This document shows positions 23,983 through 33,504 of a stretch of 64,000 nucleotides of DNA, piece after piece. How positions within the stretch are numbered: position 1 is the stretch's first letter; every line of letters starts with the position of its first letter. Source of the DNA: Saccharothrix saharensis (GTDB taxonomy: Bacteria > Actinomycetota > Actinomycetes > Mycobacteriales > Pseudonocardiaceae). Location: positions 4,898,001 through 4,962,000 of the forward strand of contig NZ_VFPP01000001.1 of NCBI RefSeq assembly GCF_006716745.1, written 5' to 3'. A model generated the notes under the pieces. The model ran no database searches. It had not been told where the DNA came from and saw only the letters and a list, made by a program, of their open reading frames with translations. A program made the position numbers and the translations under genes.

Positions 23983-25551
23983 GTGACCGACGACATGTCC
24001 ACCGCCGGGATCGTGGCCGCGGCGCTCGACCGGTGGGACGAGGTGCGGGAGGCCGCTCCGCGGGCCGGTGACGAGCGGTTCCGCACGTGGTTCTTCGAGG
24101 AGGTGCCGGTGCTGGCGGGCCTGGGGGACGACACCGACACGCACGCGTTCCTGTCGTTCGAGGTGGCGACCGAGCTGTTCGACCGCGGTCGCGCCGGTGA
24201 CGCGTTCCTGGTGCTGCGCTGGTTGGGGCGGCACTTCACGGGTGCCGGCGTCCGGGCGGACACGCGCGTCCGGGCGATCATGGCGCTGACGGACACGTGC
24301 GTCGGGCGTGCGGTCGACCAGGAGGCGGAGGTCGCCGCGATCGGCGTGCTGCGCGAGGTGGTGGACGCCGCCCGCGCGCCGGAGGACGTGCGGGTCGAAC
24401 GGGCGGTGTGCCGGGCGTTGTCCAGCGTGGCGCACCTGACCGGCGGGGGCGTGACGTTCGACCGCGCCAAGACCCGTGAACTGGCCGCGCTGTGGCGCGA
24501 GCTGGCCGAGCGGTGCCGCGGCAGCGCCGACCCGGAGCTGCGCGACTGGCGGGCGCACGCGGTGGGCAACGAGGCACTGCTGTGGCTCCAGGCCGACCGC
24601 GAGGACCACGCGCGCCGCCTGTTCGCCGTGATCACCGCCGAGTTCGGCGCGGACCGGCCGGGCGTGTCGCCGGACGTCGACGTGTGGGTGGTCCGCGCGC
24701 GGCTCGCTCCCACCGTGCTGGACCGGTTCTCCGTGGGCGAGGCCGAGTTGAAGCTCGACTACCTCGAACGCCAGCGGCACTGGGACCGGCGCAGGCGGTT
24801 CACCGGGCTCGGCTTCGCGCGGTGGCTGCTCGGCGGTGCGCCCCGCAACCACCTGCGCGAGCTCGTCCGCCGCGCCCGGGACCGGCACCGCAAGTCCGCG
24901 GGCCAGGTCCGGGCGTGGCTGTGCGCCGGGGAGCCGTTCGTCCTGCTGCTGCGCAACTTCGACCTCACCGAGCGGTCGGGGATCGCCCGGGACGGGTGGT
25001 GGCAGGACCCGGAGGACCCGGCCGACCACGTCCAGGTGATCAACCTCAGCCGCGGCGGGCGGGTGCTGGGCGAGCTGGCCGCCGCCGTGCCGCTGGTCGT
25101 GGTCGCCTCGACGACCGCGGGCGAGTTGGAGCTGGGTCCGGACTTCGGCCAGTTCACCGCCCCCGTGCGGCTGTACCTGCCGGACGAGACGTGGTTCGAC
25201 ACCGTGTCCACGCTGATCGCGGTCGCCGACCAGGTGATCGTCTGGGCCGCCGAGCTGAGCCCCGGGCTCGCGCGCGAGCTCGACGCCCTGACCGCCGAGG
25301 GCCGCACCGACGACACGCTGGTGGTGCTCGACGCCTCGCTGTCGGACCCCGTGCCCGGCGCGGTGCTGCCCCGGACCGGCGGTGAGCCGCTGACCCGGGA
25401 GCACCCGGCGCTCGCCGCGTTCCCGCACGTGGTGGCCGCGGACGAGCTGGACGTGCCGGGCAGTCCGCCGCTGGCCCGCGTGCTCGACGGGCTGGACGCC
25501 GCCCGCCGGGTGCCGGTCGAGCAGCGCCTCGCCCGGCTCACCGCCCGCTAA
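23983..25551 (+). CDS. Helical-repeat protein with possible TIR-like C-terminal domain
   Basis: A 522-residue protein without a recognised family. The first 250 residues are helical and tetratricopeptide-like ([45 protein letters not shown]). Near residue 315 a new domain starts with [17 protein letters not shown], similar to the (F/Y)LR(S/N)F motif that opens many bacterial TIR-like modules. It continues with alternating strands and helices ([39 protein letters not shown]). No membrane segment is seen. The GTG at 23983 is preceded by GGGGG. It starts 12 nt after the GT87 gene and overlaps the next convergent gene by 4 nt. Confidence 0.6.
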   Translation: MTDDMSTAGIVAAALDRWDEVREAAPRAGDERFRTWFFEEVPVLAGLGDDTDTHAFLSFEVATELFDRGRAGDAFLVLRWLGRHFTGAGVRADTRVRAIMALTDTCVGRAVDQEAEVAAIGVLREVVDAARAPEDVRVERAVCRALSSVAHLTGGGVTFDRAKTRELAALWRELAERCRGSADPELRDWRAHAVGNEALLWLQADREDHARRLFAVITAEFGADRPGVSPDVDVWVVRARLAPTVLDRFSVGEAELKLDYLERQRHWDRRRRFTGLGFARWLLGGAPRNHLRELVRRARDRHRKSAGQVRAWLCAGEPFVLLLRNFDLTERSGIARDGWWQDPEDPADHVQVINLSRGGRVLGELAAAVPLVVVASTTAGELELGPDFGQFTAPVRLYLPDETWFDTVSTLIAVADQVIVWAAELSPGLARELDALTAEGRTDDTLVVLDASLSDPVPGAVLPRTGGEPLTREHPALAAFPHVVAADELDVPGSPPLARVLDGLDAARRVPVEQRLARLTAR

Positions 25552-27113
25552 GCGGGCTGCTCGACCTCGGCGGGCCTGCGCGACCGGCCGAACCGCAGCA
25601 CGAACCGGTCCGGCGCGCCGTCGATGAAGCCACCGCACGGGTCGTCGTCACCGGCCTGGCGCACCTTGTCCAGGCCGGGCCGGTAGATCTCGCGGAGGAT
25701 CAGCCCGCACAGCACCAGCACCGCGACGTCCCGCGCCACCACCGCGCCCAGGAACCAGTCGATCGGCAGGCCCTTGTTGTCCACGCCCAGGTAGAAGAAC
25801 ATCCGCGGCACCCACACCAGCGCATCGACCACCATCCACCCCAGCAGCAGCTTCCACCGCGGCAGGGCCAGCACCGCCAGCGGCACGAGCCACAGCGAGT
25901 ACTGCGGGCTCCACACCTTGTTCGTCAGCAGGAACGCGGCCACCACGAGGAACGCCAGCTGCGCGAACCGGGGCCGGCGCGGCGCGGACAGCGCCACGAA
26001 CCCGACCGCCGCGCAGCACACCAGGAACAGCACCGCGCTGACCGTGTTCAACACCTCGGGCGCCTGCCCGTGCGCCAGACCGGGGTCGAAGCCCGGCCAC
26101 CCGGTCCACTGCGCGATCACGTTGTAGATCGAGTCCGGGTCGACGCCCCGCTCGGTGTTCAGCCGGAAGAACTCCCGCCAACCGTTCGGGTAGAGCCACG
26201 CGATCGGCGCGTTCACCACCGCCCACGTCGCCAGCGTGGCCCCGAGCGTGGTCCACCCGGCCCGCAGCTTGCCCGCCCGCCAGCACAGCAGCAGCAACGG
26301 TCCGAGCAGGAACAGGGGGTACAGCTTCGCCGCGCCGCCGAGCCCCAGCAGCACGCCCGCCAGCACGGGCTTCTTGCGCGCCCACGCCAGCATGCCCGCG
26401 GTCGCGAACGCCGTCGCGAGCGTGTCGAAGTTGGTGAACGCGTGCACGACCACCAGCGGCGACACCGCCACCAGCACCGCGTCGTACGGCCGTCGCCTCG
26501 CGAGCTGCGCCACCGCGTAGGCGGTCACCAGCCACGCCAGCGCCAGCCACAGCGCGGTGATGTTGAAGTACACGATCACGGTCATCGGGTTCGGCAGCCA
26601 CCCGGACGCGGCGATCGCCGTCCAGCCCTGCGCCATGCGCGCGTTGAGCAGCTGGAACATGCCCGTCAGCACGGGGTACTCCATGTACCGGACGTGCGCG
26701 GTGGGCTTGCCCTCGTCGTCCACCCACGACGTCTTGTAGGGGAACGTGTCCGGCTTGTCCAACCGCTCCGCCGTGTAGAGCGGCACGGTGTCGGAGTAGC
26801 ACATCGCGGTGAACTGCTTGCTGCCCCGCCAGTCCAGCTGCACCACGCCGTTGTCGTCCACGTACTGCTGCACGCACGGCGACTTCTGGAACCACGCCAG
26901 CGCCAGCGTCACCACCGCGAACAGCAGCACGACCCGCAGCGGCGTCCAGAACCACTGGCGGCCCACCGCCGCGTGCACGCCGACCGGCCCGCCCAGCGGC
27001 CTGCTCGCCGCCCGCGCCATCGGCTCGGTCCACGTGGGGTTGATCCGCTCTTCGGGGCCGAGCGAGTCGGTGTCGTCGGCGTTCGCCTGCGAGGGCTGCG
27101 AGGGGCTGGCCAC
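25548..27113 (-). CDS. GT87-family membrane glycosyltransferase, Rv0051-like
   Basis: A polytopic membrane protein of about 521 residues. A cytoplasmic N-terminus ([21 protein letters not shown]) is followed by about ten hydrophobic segments, the loop with [13 protein letters not shown], the motif [13 protein letters not shown], and [16 protein letters not shown] near the C-terminus. Its place between the PonA1-like gene and rpsF matches M. tuberculosis Rv0051. It probably transfers a polyprenyl-linked sugar at the outer face of the membrane; the acceptor is unknown. GTG codons at 27134 and 27113 are both possible and neither has a good ribosome-binding site. Its TAG overlaps the convergent TAA. 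Confidence 0.85.
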   Translation of the reverse strand: MASPSQPSQANADDTDSLGPEERINPTWTEPMARAASRPLGGPVGVHAAVGRQWFWTPLRVVLLFAVVTLALAWFQKSPCVQQYVDDNGVVQLDWRGSKQFTAMCYSDTVPLYTAERLDKPDTFPYKTSWVDDEGKPTAHVRYMEYPVLTGMFQLLNARMAQGWTAIAASGWLPNPMTVIVYFNITALWLALAWLVTAYAVAQLARRRPYDAVLVAVSPLVVVHAFTNFDTLATAFATAGMLAWARKKPVLAGVLLGLGGAAKLYPLFLLGPLLLLCWRAGKLRAGWTTLGATLATWAVVNAPIAWLYPNGWREFFRLNTERGVDPDSIYNVIAQWTGWPGFDPGLAHGQAPEVLNTVSAVLFLVCCAAVGFVALSAPRRPRFAQLAFLVVAAFLLTNKVWSPQYSLWLVPLAVLALPRWKLLLGWMVVDALVWVPRMFFYLGVDNKGLPIDWFLGAVVARDVAVLVLCGLILREIYRPGLDKVRQAGDDDPCGGFIDGAPDRFVLRFGRSRRPAEVEQPA

Positions 27114-27165
27114 GGGGACGGATGCTACGGGCACGGGTCAACGGAAGATGTGAGGTCGCCGCGAA

Positions 27166-27207
27166 GCCGCGCCCGACGAGCCGCGCCCGACGAGCCGCGC
27201 CCGGCAC
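27166..27207. repeat. Three 14-bp tandem repeats
   Basis: GCCGCGCCCGACGA occurs at 27166-27179 and 27180-27193, with a third copy ending GGCAC at 27194-27207. It lies between the GT87 start and the terminator of the PBP gene. Confidence 0.85.
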
Positions 27208-27212
27208 GCGAA

Positions 27213-27241
27213 GAGGGGCCCGGCACCCGGCCGGACCCCTC
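27213..27241 (-). terminator. Hairpin after the PBP gene
   Basis: Arms 27213-27224 and 27230-27241 pair with one mismatch around a 5-nt loop, 23 nt beyond the stop of the penicillin-binding protein gene. It separates that gene from the GT87 gene on the same strand. Confidence 0.7.
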
Positions 27242-27264
27242 TCCCTCCGTGCGCGCCCCGGGCG

Positions 27265-30117
27265 CTAACCCGTGGGCGCGGCCCCGTTGCCGATTCCCGG
27301 ATCGGGCTGGTCGTTGGTCGTCGTGGTCGGCTCGGTCGGGCAGACCAGGCCCTGGCACGGCCGGCCGGTGCGGGTCGTCGTCGGAGTGGACTGCCGGGTC
27401 GTCGTCGGGTCCGTCGTCGTCGGCCGGTTGTCCTCGTCCTTCTTGTCCGTCGTCGTGGTGGTGGTCGTCGTCGTGGTGGTCGGCTTCGGGTCGTCGAAGG
27501 TGTTCAGCTTCGCGGGCTTCGGGAAGGGCTCGGCGGGCGTGCCCTCGAGCGCCTTGTCCATGAACCTCTTCCAGATCTGACCCGGCAGGCCGCTGCCGAA
27601 GACCGGCTTGCCCTCGGCGTTCTTCAGCGCCACGTTGCCCTCGTCGCGGCCGACCCAGACCGCCGCGGACAGCGAGGGGGTGTAGCCGACCATCCACGCC
27701 TTGGAGTTCTGCGTGGCGTCGTCGGGGAGCTCGTGCGTACCGGTCTTGCCCGCGCACTCGCGCCCCGCGCACGGGATGCTCGAGGACTTCGGGATGGGCC
27801 GGAGCGCCTCGGTGACGTTGTCGGCGATGTCCTGGTTCTTCTTCGGGTCCGGGTCGAACGCCTGCCGGGACACGTCGACGTGCTGGTAGACGGCCTTGCC
27901 CTCGGCGTTGGTGATCTTCGAGATGAAGAACGGCTCGTGGTAGGTGCCGCGCGCGGCGAACGTGGCGTAGGCGGAGGCCATGTCGAACGGCCGCACCTGC
28001 GCCTCACCGCCGCCCAGCGCGATACCGACGTTCGGCGGGCCGCCGTTCTCGCCGACCAGCAGGTCCTTCTTCACGCCCTGCACCTCGACCGACGGCGGGA
28101 TGCCCGCGGCACGCGCGGCGTCGGCGACCGGCTGGGTGCCGATGTCGATCACCATCTCGTAGAACACGGTGTTCAGCGACAGCTCCATGGCCTTGCGGAT
28201 GGAGCACTTCTCGCCGCACTTGTTGGTCGGGTCCGACGCGTTGCGGATCGTGATGCTGGTGCCGCCGAGGTCGAACTTCTTCGGCGACCGGCCGTCGTAG
28301 GTCGAGCCGAGGCCCTTACCCGCCTTCAGCGCGGCGACCAGGTCGAACGGCTTGAACGACGACCCCGCTTCCTGCAGCGTGTTGGTCGCGTAGTCCAGAC
28401 CCGTGCCGTCCGCGCCCGCGTAGTACGCCCGCACCGCGCCCGTCTGCGGGTCGATCGCGGTGAGCGACGACCGCAGCTCCTTGGGCTGCGGACCCATGAC
28501 GTCCGCCACCGCCTGCTCGGCTGCCGCCTGCTTCGGCGGCTCGATGGTGGTGTGGACGGTGACGCCGACCTTCTGCGCCTTCTCCACGTCCCACTCGACC
28601 TTGGCCATCTCCTGGATGACCTGCTCGCGGATGTGCAGGCGCGGCCCGCTCAGGCCGGACTGGTCGGTCAGCTCCACCGGCACCGGCATCGGCTCGGTCG
28701 TCCGGTATGTCTGGTCGATCCAGCCGTGCTTGAGCATCTGGTCCATCACGTAGTTCCAGCGCTCATCCCGGTACGCCTGCTGCTCCGACCGGCCCGGGTT
28801 CTGGATCAGCCCCGCCAGCAGGGCGGCCTGCGAGTGGGTGAGGTCCTTGAGCTGCACGTCGCCGAAGTACGCCTTCACCGCGGTCTTGATGCCGTAACCG
28901 CCACGACCGAAGTAGATCGTGTTCATGTACGCGGTCAGGATGTCCCGCTTGTCCTGCTGCTGGGACATCTTGTACGCGGTGACGGCCTCGGTGAACTTCC
29001 GGGTCAGCGTCATGTCGTCCTGGTCGGTGGCTTCCTTGACGTACTGCTGCGTCAGGCCGGAGCCACCGCTCTGCTCGCCCTTGAGCTGGTACCAGCCCGC
29101 GCGGGCGATGGCGGTCAGGTCGAAGCCGACGTTCGTCTCGAACGTCGGGTCCTCCGCCGCGAAGACGGCCTGCTTGAGCGTCTCCGGGAGTTCCTCGTAC
29201 TTGACCATGCTGCGGTTCGCGTCGCCGGGGGCGATCTTGGTCATCTCCGTGCCGTCGGCGTAGAGGACGGTGATCGCCTTGCCCTGCGAGGCCGCGACGG
29301 CCTCCGGGTTCGGCACCTCGACGACCTGGTAGGCGACGGCGAACGCGACGACCGGGGCCAGCAGCATCAGGCCGAGGGTCACGTAGCTGGTGCGGCGCAC
29401 GCGGCGCCAGACCTTCTTGCGACGCACGACGCGGGCCTCCTCAGCGGTCAGCTCCACGTCGTAGTCGTCGTCGTAGAACGGCTCCAGCTCGACCTCGTCC
29501 TCGCGGTGCGTGAGGAGCTCGGGCTCGCGGGGCGTGCTCTGGTAGACGGGCGGCAGCAGGTCCGTCGGCTCCTCGCCGGGACGCCGCTGGGGCCCGCCGG
29601 GGCCCGCCGGCCTGCGCGGGCCGCCGGGGCCGGCGACCGGGGGACGCCCGCCGGGCGGCACGGGACCGCCGGGGGCACCGGGTCGGCGCAGGCCGCCGGG
29701 AGGCGTGCTCGGCCGGCCGGGCACGCCGCCCGCGGCGGCCTGGCCGTCGGGCCGCGGGCCGTCGGGACGCGCGCCGGGTGGTGGTGGCGGGCCGCCGGGC
29801 CTGCCGCCCGGGACGGGACCGCCGGGACCGGCAGGCCTGCGCGGCGGGGGACCGCCGCGGGGGATGCCGCCGGGCGGGGTGCCACCCGCCTGCGGGAAGC
29901 CACCGGGTGGCGTGCGCGGCCGGGCGAAGCCGCCCGGCGGCGTGCCGTGCCCGGGGCCATCGGCCGGCGAGCGCGCGAAACCACCTGGTGGGGTGTTCGG
30001 ACGCGCCGGCTGATCCCCGGCGCCGCGGCGCGGTGGGTGACCGCCGCCGTCCGGGTCCTCCCCGGTCGGCCACTGCGGCTCCGCGCCACGATGCCTGTCG
30101 TCATGCTGGTCGTTCAC
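27265..30117 (-). CDS. Bifunctional penicillin-binding protein, PonA1-like
   Basis: A 950-residue class A PBP that polymerises and cross-links peptidoglycan. The first 190 residues are an unusual Pro/Gly-rich cytoplasmic tail with five TPPGG motifs. One membrane helix follows (YVTLGLMLLAPVVAFAVAY, about 244-266). The GT51 domain has AEDPTFETNVGFD, GGSGLTQQYVKEAT and IYFGRGGYGI. The transpeptidase has SSFKPF (nucleophile Ser in SxxK), SLN and KTGTHE. A Thr-rich tail (TTTTTTTTTT) ends the protein. The GTG at 30117 follows GGGAGG by 7 nt. Its position beside DUF5318 and GT87 matches ponA1 (Rv0050) of mycobacteria. Confidence 0.92.
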   Translation of the reverse strand: MNDQHDDRHRGAEPQWPTGEDPDGGGHPPRRGAGDQPARPNTPPGGFARSPADGPGHGTPPGGFARPRTPPGGFPQAGGTPPGGIPRGGPPPRRPAGPGGPVPGGRPGGPPPPPGARPDGPRPDGQAAAGGVPGRPSTPPGGLRRPGAPGGPVPPGGRPPVAGPGGPRRPAGPGGPQRRPGEEPTDLLPPVYQSTPREPELLTHREDEVELEPFYDDDYDVELTAEEARVVRRKKVWRRVRRTSYVTLGLMLLAPVVAFAVAYQVVEVPNPEAVAASQGKAITVLYADGTEMTKIAPGDANRSMVKYEELPETLKQAVFAAEDPTFETNVGFDLTAIARAGWYQLKGEQSGGSGLTQQYVKEATDQDDMTLTRKFTEAVTAYKMSQQQDKRDILTAYMNTIYFGRGGYGIKTAVKAYFGDVQLKDLTHSQAALLAGLIQNPGRSEQQAYRDERWNYVMDQMLKHGWIDQTYRTTEPMPVPVELTDQSGLSGPRLHIREQVIQEMAKVEWDVEKAQKVGVTVHTTIEPPKQAAAEQAVADVMGPQPKELRSSLTAIDPQTGAVRAYYAGADGTGLDYATNTLQEAGSSFKPFDLVAALKAGKGLGSTYDGRSPKKFDLGGTSITIRNASDPTNKCGEKCSIRKAMELSLNTVFYEMVIDIGTQPVADAARAAGIPPSVEVQGVKKDLLVGENGGPPNVGIALGGGEAQVRPFDMASAYATFAARGTYHEPFFISKITNAEGKAVYQHVDVSRQAFDPDPKKNQDIADNVTEALRPIPKSSSIPCAGRECAGKTGTHELPDDATQNSKAWMVGYTPSLSAAVWVGRDEGNVALKNAEGKPVFGSGLPGQIWKRFMDKALEGTPAEPFPKPAKLNTFDDPKPTTTTTTTTTTTDKKDEDNRPTTTDPTTTRQSTPTTTRTGRPCQGLVCPTEPTTTTNDQPDPGIGNGAAPTG

Positions 30118-30211
30118 GAAAAGGCCTCCCAGACCGGCGTGCCGGTGCACGCGGTTCGGTGGTCGTACGCCGCTGCTCCTCGCCGGAGCGGCGCCCGTGG
30201 TCGGAGCAGGT

Positions 30212-30616
30212 TCACTCCGCCGCGGTCCTCCTGCGCGGCTTGCGAGAGTTCAGGCCGCGCGTTCCCAGGACGTATGACTGCACCAGGTGGTTCCAACTAC
30301 ATGTGCGGCAAACTTCGACCACGTACACGGTGAACTCCTCGAAGAGGGTCGCCATGCGGGCCAGCTCGTCGGCGGTGCGGGCCGATCCGGCCGCGTGCTT
30401 GAGCTCGTCGCCGTAGACCCAGGACACGAGGGTGAGCGGTTCCTTCCGGCAGACCGGGCAGGTCACCTCGCTCGGTCGGCCGTGGAACTTCGCAGCTCGC
30501 AGCAGGTACGGGCTGGCGTCGCAGACCTCCATCGTGCCCACTCGACCCGCGTAGACCTCCGCCAGCAGCGCACGGCGCTGCAGGGCGTAGTCCACGACCT
30601 GGCGTTGGGTCGACAC
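30212..30616 (-). CDS. DUF5318 family protein, Rv0049-like
   Basis: A 134-residue protein. It contains VVDYALQRRALLAEVYAGR, then a zinc-ribbon-like set of Cys: VCDASPY, TCPVCRKEP and VCRTCSWNH. The last two CxxC pairs could hold a zinc ion. Its position next to the PonA1-like gene agrees with M. tuberculosis Rv0049. Function is unknown. The GTG at 30616 gives the family N-terminus but has no clear ribosome-binding site; the frame extends further upstream without family-like sequence. It is divergent from the PadR gene. Confidence 0.78.
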   Translation of the reverse strand: MSTQRQVVDYALQRRALLAEVYAGRVGTMEVCDASPYLLRAAKFHGRPSEVTCPVCRKEPLTLVSWVYGDELKHAAGSARTADELARMATLFEEFTVYVVEVCRTCSWNHLVQSYVLGTRGLNSRKPRRRTAAE

Positions 30617-30726
30617 GACGACCAGAGTACGTGCCGCCCCGACCCCGCCGATGGGCCGTTCAGGGCAGTGCCCCGAACGCAGGGGTGGCTGTGTGCCACG
30701 CGACACGTCGTCGGCGTGCGTGGATG

Positions 30727-30739
30727 TATCGCACCGATA
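30727..30739. promoter_or_regulatory. Inverted repeat in the padR promoter
   Basis: TATCGCACCGATA is a perfect 5-bp inverted repeat with a 3-nt centre, 44 nt before the PadR start, in the divergent gap with DUF5318. It is a candidate site for PadR autoregulation. Confidence 0.5.
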
Positions 30740-30783
30740 TACTGACCGCACCCATCGGCGCTCACTCGAGCGGGAGGTGCTCC

Positions 30784-31329
30784 GTGCTGGAGTTCGCGGT
30801 CCTCGGCCTGCTGCACGAAGCGCCCATGCACGGCTACGAGCTGCGCAAGCGCTTGCACGAGTTGCTGGGTGCGTTCCGCGCGTTCTCCTACGGGACGCTG
30901 TACCCCACGTTGCGGAAGTTGCAACGCGGCGGCCTCATCGTCGAGGAAGTGCCCGAGGACGACTCGGCCCGGTGGGGCCGGCGGGCGCGCAAGGTCTACA
31001 AGCTCACCGCGGAGGGCAAGGAGAGGTTCGCCGAACTGCTGGCCAACGCCGGACCCCAGACCTGGGACGACGACTCGTTCGGCGTCCACCTGGCGTTCTT
31101 CTCCCGCACCCCGGCCGAGATCAGGATGCGCATCCTGGAGGGCCGCAGGCGCCGCGTCGAAGAGCGCCGGGAAGGGCTGCGCACCTCGTTATCGGCCACC
31201 AGCGAGCGCATCGACCGGTACACCCGGGAGCTGCACCGGCTCGGGCTGGAGAGCACCGAGCGCGAAGTGCGGTGGTTGAACGAGCTGATCGCCCATGAGC
31301 AGGCCGAACAGCGCGAGCGGGACCAATAA
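30784..31329 (+). CDS. PadR family transcriptional regulator
   Basis: A 181-residue repressor. The winged helix-turn-helix covers residues 1-85 (EFAVLGLLHEAPMHGYELRKR; FSYGTLYPTLRKLQRGGLI). A C-terminal helical dimerisation domain follows (RRRRVEERREGLRTSLS). The GTG at 30784 has GGGAGG 6 nt upstream; the longer open frame from 30631 is not needed. It lies 41 nt before ino1, the same pair as Rv0047c-Rv0046c in mycobacteria, so it may control inositol synthesis as well as itself. Confidence 0.87.
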   Translation: MLEFAVLGLLHEAPMHGYELRKRLHELLGAFRAFSYGTLYPTLRKLQRGGLIVEEVPEDDSARWGRRARKVYKLTAEGKERFAELLANAGPQTWDDDSFGVHLAFFSRTPAEIRMRILEGRRRRVEERREGLRTSLSATSERIDRYTRELHRLGLESTEREVRWLNELIAHEQAEQRERDQ

Positions 31330-31370
31330 CCCCCCGAATACGAGCACGGAAGAACTAAGGAGGACTCGGC

Positions 31371-32462
31371 ATGGGCGACAACCGCCGCACTGTTCGAGTG
31401 GCCATTGTCGGGGTCGGCAACTGCGCGGCGTCGCTGGTGCAGGGCGTCCACTACTACCGCGACGCCGACCCGAGCACCCGCGTGCCGGGTCTGATGCACG
31501 TCCGGTTCGGTGACTACCACGTGCGCGACGTCGAGTTCGTCGCCGCGTTCGACGTGGACGCCAAGAAGGTCGGCACGGACCTGTCCGAGGCCATCGGGGC
31601 GAGTGAGAACAACACGATCAAGATCGCCGACGTGCCGCCGCTCGGCGTCACCGTGCAGCGCGGGCACACGCTCGACGGCCTCGGCCGGTTCTACCGCGAG
31701 ACCATCGAGGAGTCCGACGAGCAGCCGGTGGACGTGGCGCAGGCGCTGCGCGACGCCGAGGTCGACGTGCTGGTGTCGTACCTGCCGGTCGGCTCGGAGG
31801 AGGCGGACCGCTTCTACGCGCAGGCCGCCATCGACGCCGGTGTGGCGTTCGTCAACGCGCTGCCGGTGTTCATCGCCTCCGACCCGGAGTGGGCGGAGAA
31901 GTTCCGCGCGGCGGGCGTGCCGATCGTCGGCGACGACATCAAGTCGCAGGTCGGCGCCACCATCACGCACCGCGTGCTGGCCAAGCTGTTCGAGGACCGC
32001 GGCGTGCAGCTGGACCGCACGATGCAGCTCAACGTGGGCGGGAACATGGACTTCCTGAACATGAAGGAGCTGGAGCGGCTGGAGTCCAAGAAGGTCTCCA
32101 AGACGCAGGCCGTGACCTCGCAGGTCGACCGGGACCTGGGCAAGCGCAACGTGCACATCGGCCCGTCCGACTACGTCGCGTGGCTGGACGACCGCAAGTG
32201 GGCCTACGTGCGGCTGGAGGGCCGGGCGTTCGGCGACGTGCCGCTGAACCTGGAGTACAAGCTCGAGGTGTGGGACTCGCCGAACTCGGCGGGCATCATC
32301 ATCGACGCGGTGCGCGCCGCGAAGATCGCGCTGGACCGGGGCATCGGCGGCCCGATCCTGTCGGCGTCGTCGTACTTCATGAAGTCGCCGCCGGTGCAGT
32401 ACTCGGACTCCGAGGCGCACGAGGCGGTCGAGGCGTTCATCCGCGGCGACGTGGAGCGCTGA
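31371..32462 (+). CDS. ino1: Inositol-3-phosphate synthase
   Basis: A 363-residue NAD-dependent isomerase-cyclase converting glucose 6-phosphate to inositol 3-phosphate, the first step to phosphatidylinositol, mannosides and mycothiol. It opens with the Rossmann motif [16 protein letters not shown]. Further family segments are [27 protein letters not shown], and [15 protein letters not shown] at the C-terminus. Length is normal for the actinobacterial form. AAGGAGG lies 7 nt before the ATG. It follows PadR and ends at a strong hairpin. Confidence 0.95.
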   Translation: MGDNRRTVRVAIVGVGNCAASLVQGVHYYRDADPSTRVPGLMHVRFGDYHVRDVEFVAAFDVDAKKVGTDLSEAIGASENNTIKIADVPPLGVTVQRGHTLDGLGRFYRETIEESDEQPVDVAQALRDAEVDVLVSYLPVGSEEADRFYAQAAIDAGVAFVNALPVFIASDPEWAEKFRAAGVPIVGDDIKSQVGATITHRVLAKLFEDRGVQLDRTMQLNVGGNMDFLNMKELERLESKKVSKTQAVTSQVDRDLGKRNVHIGPSDYVAWLDDRKWAYVRLEGRAFGDVPLNLEYKLEVWDSPNSAGIIIDAVRAAKIALDRGIGGPILSASSYFMKSPPVQYSDSEAHEAVEAFIRGDVER

Positions 32463-32482
32463 GTCCTCCCGCGTTCGTGACG

Positions 32483-32509
32483 GACCCCCTGCACCCGGTG
32501 CAGGGGGTC
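32483..32509. terminator. Strong hairpin between ino1 and convergent SDR gene
   Basis: A perfect 12-bp stem (GACCCCCTGCAC with GTGCAGGGGGTC) closes a 3-nt loop and is followed by TTCT. It lies 20 nt after ino1 and 11 nt beyond the stop of the SDR gene on the other strand. Confidence 0.85.
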
Positions 32510-32519
32510 TTCTCGCAGG

Positions 32520-33248
32520 TCAGCGCTTGGACAGCCGCAACGACTGCCACGACCCGTCGGCCGTCCAGCCGCCGTCCACGGGCAGCGCCACGCCGTTGAC
32601 GAACCCGCTGCGGTCCGGGTCGGCCAGGAAGGCGACCGCCTGCGCGATGTCGTCCGGGACCGCGAACCGGCCCATGGGCACGTGGTCGGTGATGTCGTGG
32701 TCGCCGTAGTGCCCGCCCGCCTGCGACTCGACGTCCATCTCGGTCTTCACCCAGCCGGGGCACACCGCGTTGACCCGCACCCCGCGCCCGCCCCACTCCA
32801 CCGCGAGCGTGCGCGTCATCCCGATCAGCCCGTGCTTGGTGGTGTTGTAGGCGGCCCGGTCCGCGACACCGCGCAACCCGGCCACGGACGCGATGTTCAC
32901 CACCGCGCCCCGCCCGCGGGCCAGCATCACCCGCCCCAGCGCCTGCGTGAGCAGGAACGGCCCGGTCAGGTTGACCGCCACCATCCGCTCCCACTGCTCC
33001 AGCGACGTGTCCTCGAACGGCACGATCCCCGCGATGCCGGCGTTGTTGACCAGCACGTCGACCCGTTCACCGACCCGTTCCGCCACCCGGGCCACGTCGG
33101 CCGGTGACGACACGTCCCCCACCACCCCGCCCTCGGTCTCGACGAGGTCGAACCCGACCACCTCGTACCCGTCACCGCGCAACACCTCGGCCACCCGCGC
33201 CCCGATCCCCTGCGCCGCCCCGGTGACCACCGCAACTCGTCGCTCCAT
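32520..33248 (-). CDS. SDR family oxidoreductase
   Basis: A 242-residue classical short-chain dehydrogenase/reductase. The cofactor motif is TGAAQGIG (residues 9-16), with NNAGIAG near 68. The catalytic Tyr and Lys are in YNTTKHG near 134-138, and FVNGVALPVDGGWTADG marks the C-terminal loop. FDLVET after the second strand suggests NAD preference. Many relatives are 3-oxoacyl reductases or polyol dehydrogenases, so the substrate is open. It lies 11 nt downstream of a small possible gene and a HAD gene on the same strand. Confidence 0.87.
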   Translation of the reverse strand: MERRVAVVTGAAQGIGARVAEVLRGDGYEVVGFDLVETEGGVVGDVSSPADVARVAERVGERVDVLVNNAGIAGIVPFEDTSLEQWERMVAVNLTGPFLLTQALGRVMLARGRGAVVNIASVAGLRGVADRAAYNTTKHGLIGMTRTLAVEWGGRGVRVNAVCPGWVKTEMDVESQAGGHYGDHDITDHVPMGRFAVPDDIAQAVAFLADPDRSGFVNGVALPVDGGWTADGSWQSLRLSKR

Positions 33249-33258
33249 GGCCTGAACG

Positions 33259-33504
33259 CTAGGCGGTCCGGCACGGCACGCACACGTCCCGGTCGAACGG
33301 CCGCGAACACCTCCCCGCGCGCTCGAGCGCCACCGCCGCCGACTTGAGGCTCGCCGAGACGGTCGTGGGGGCGAGTCCGTCGTGGTTCGGTGCCTCCGCC
33401 CGGAGGACGGTGGCGAAGCGGTCCCGGGGTCGACCGACCTGGCGGCTCGGCACCTCGGCGAGGGGCTCCGGCCACACTTCTGGTCGACCGGGACGGGTGT
33501 TCAC
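33259..33504 (-). CDS. Small hypothetical protein, doubtful
   Basis: An 81-codon frame whose GTG overlaps the HAD gene stop as GTGA and whose end lies 11 nt before the SDR start. It reads like a real but unknown peptide or a chance frame: VWPEPLAEVPSRQVGRP in the first third and a terminal DVCVPCRTA with one CxxC. The overlap suggests translational coupling, but no ribosome-binding site is visible. Without this frame, 33249-33500 is a gap in which I see nothing else. Confidence 0.3.
   Translation of the reverse strand: MNTRPGRPEVWPEPLAEVPSRQVGRPRDRFATVLRAEAPNHDGLAPTTVSASLKSAAVALERAGRCSRPFDRDVCVPCRTA

Noticed and set aside
21955..25638. 1227-codon minus-strand open frame
   Set aside because: It is the complement of three real plus-strand genes; its sequence is His/Arg/Gln-rich and low in complexity, as expected for a shadow frame in GC-rich DNA.
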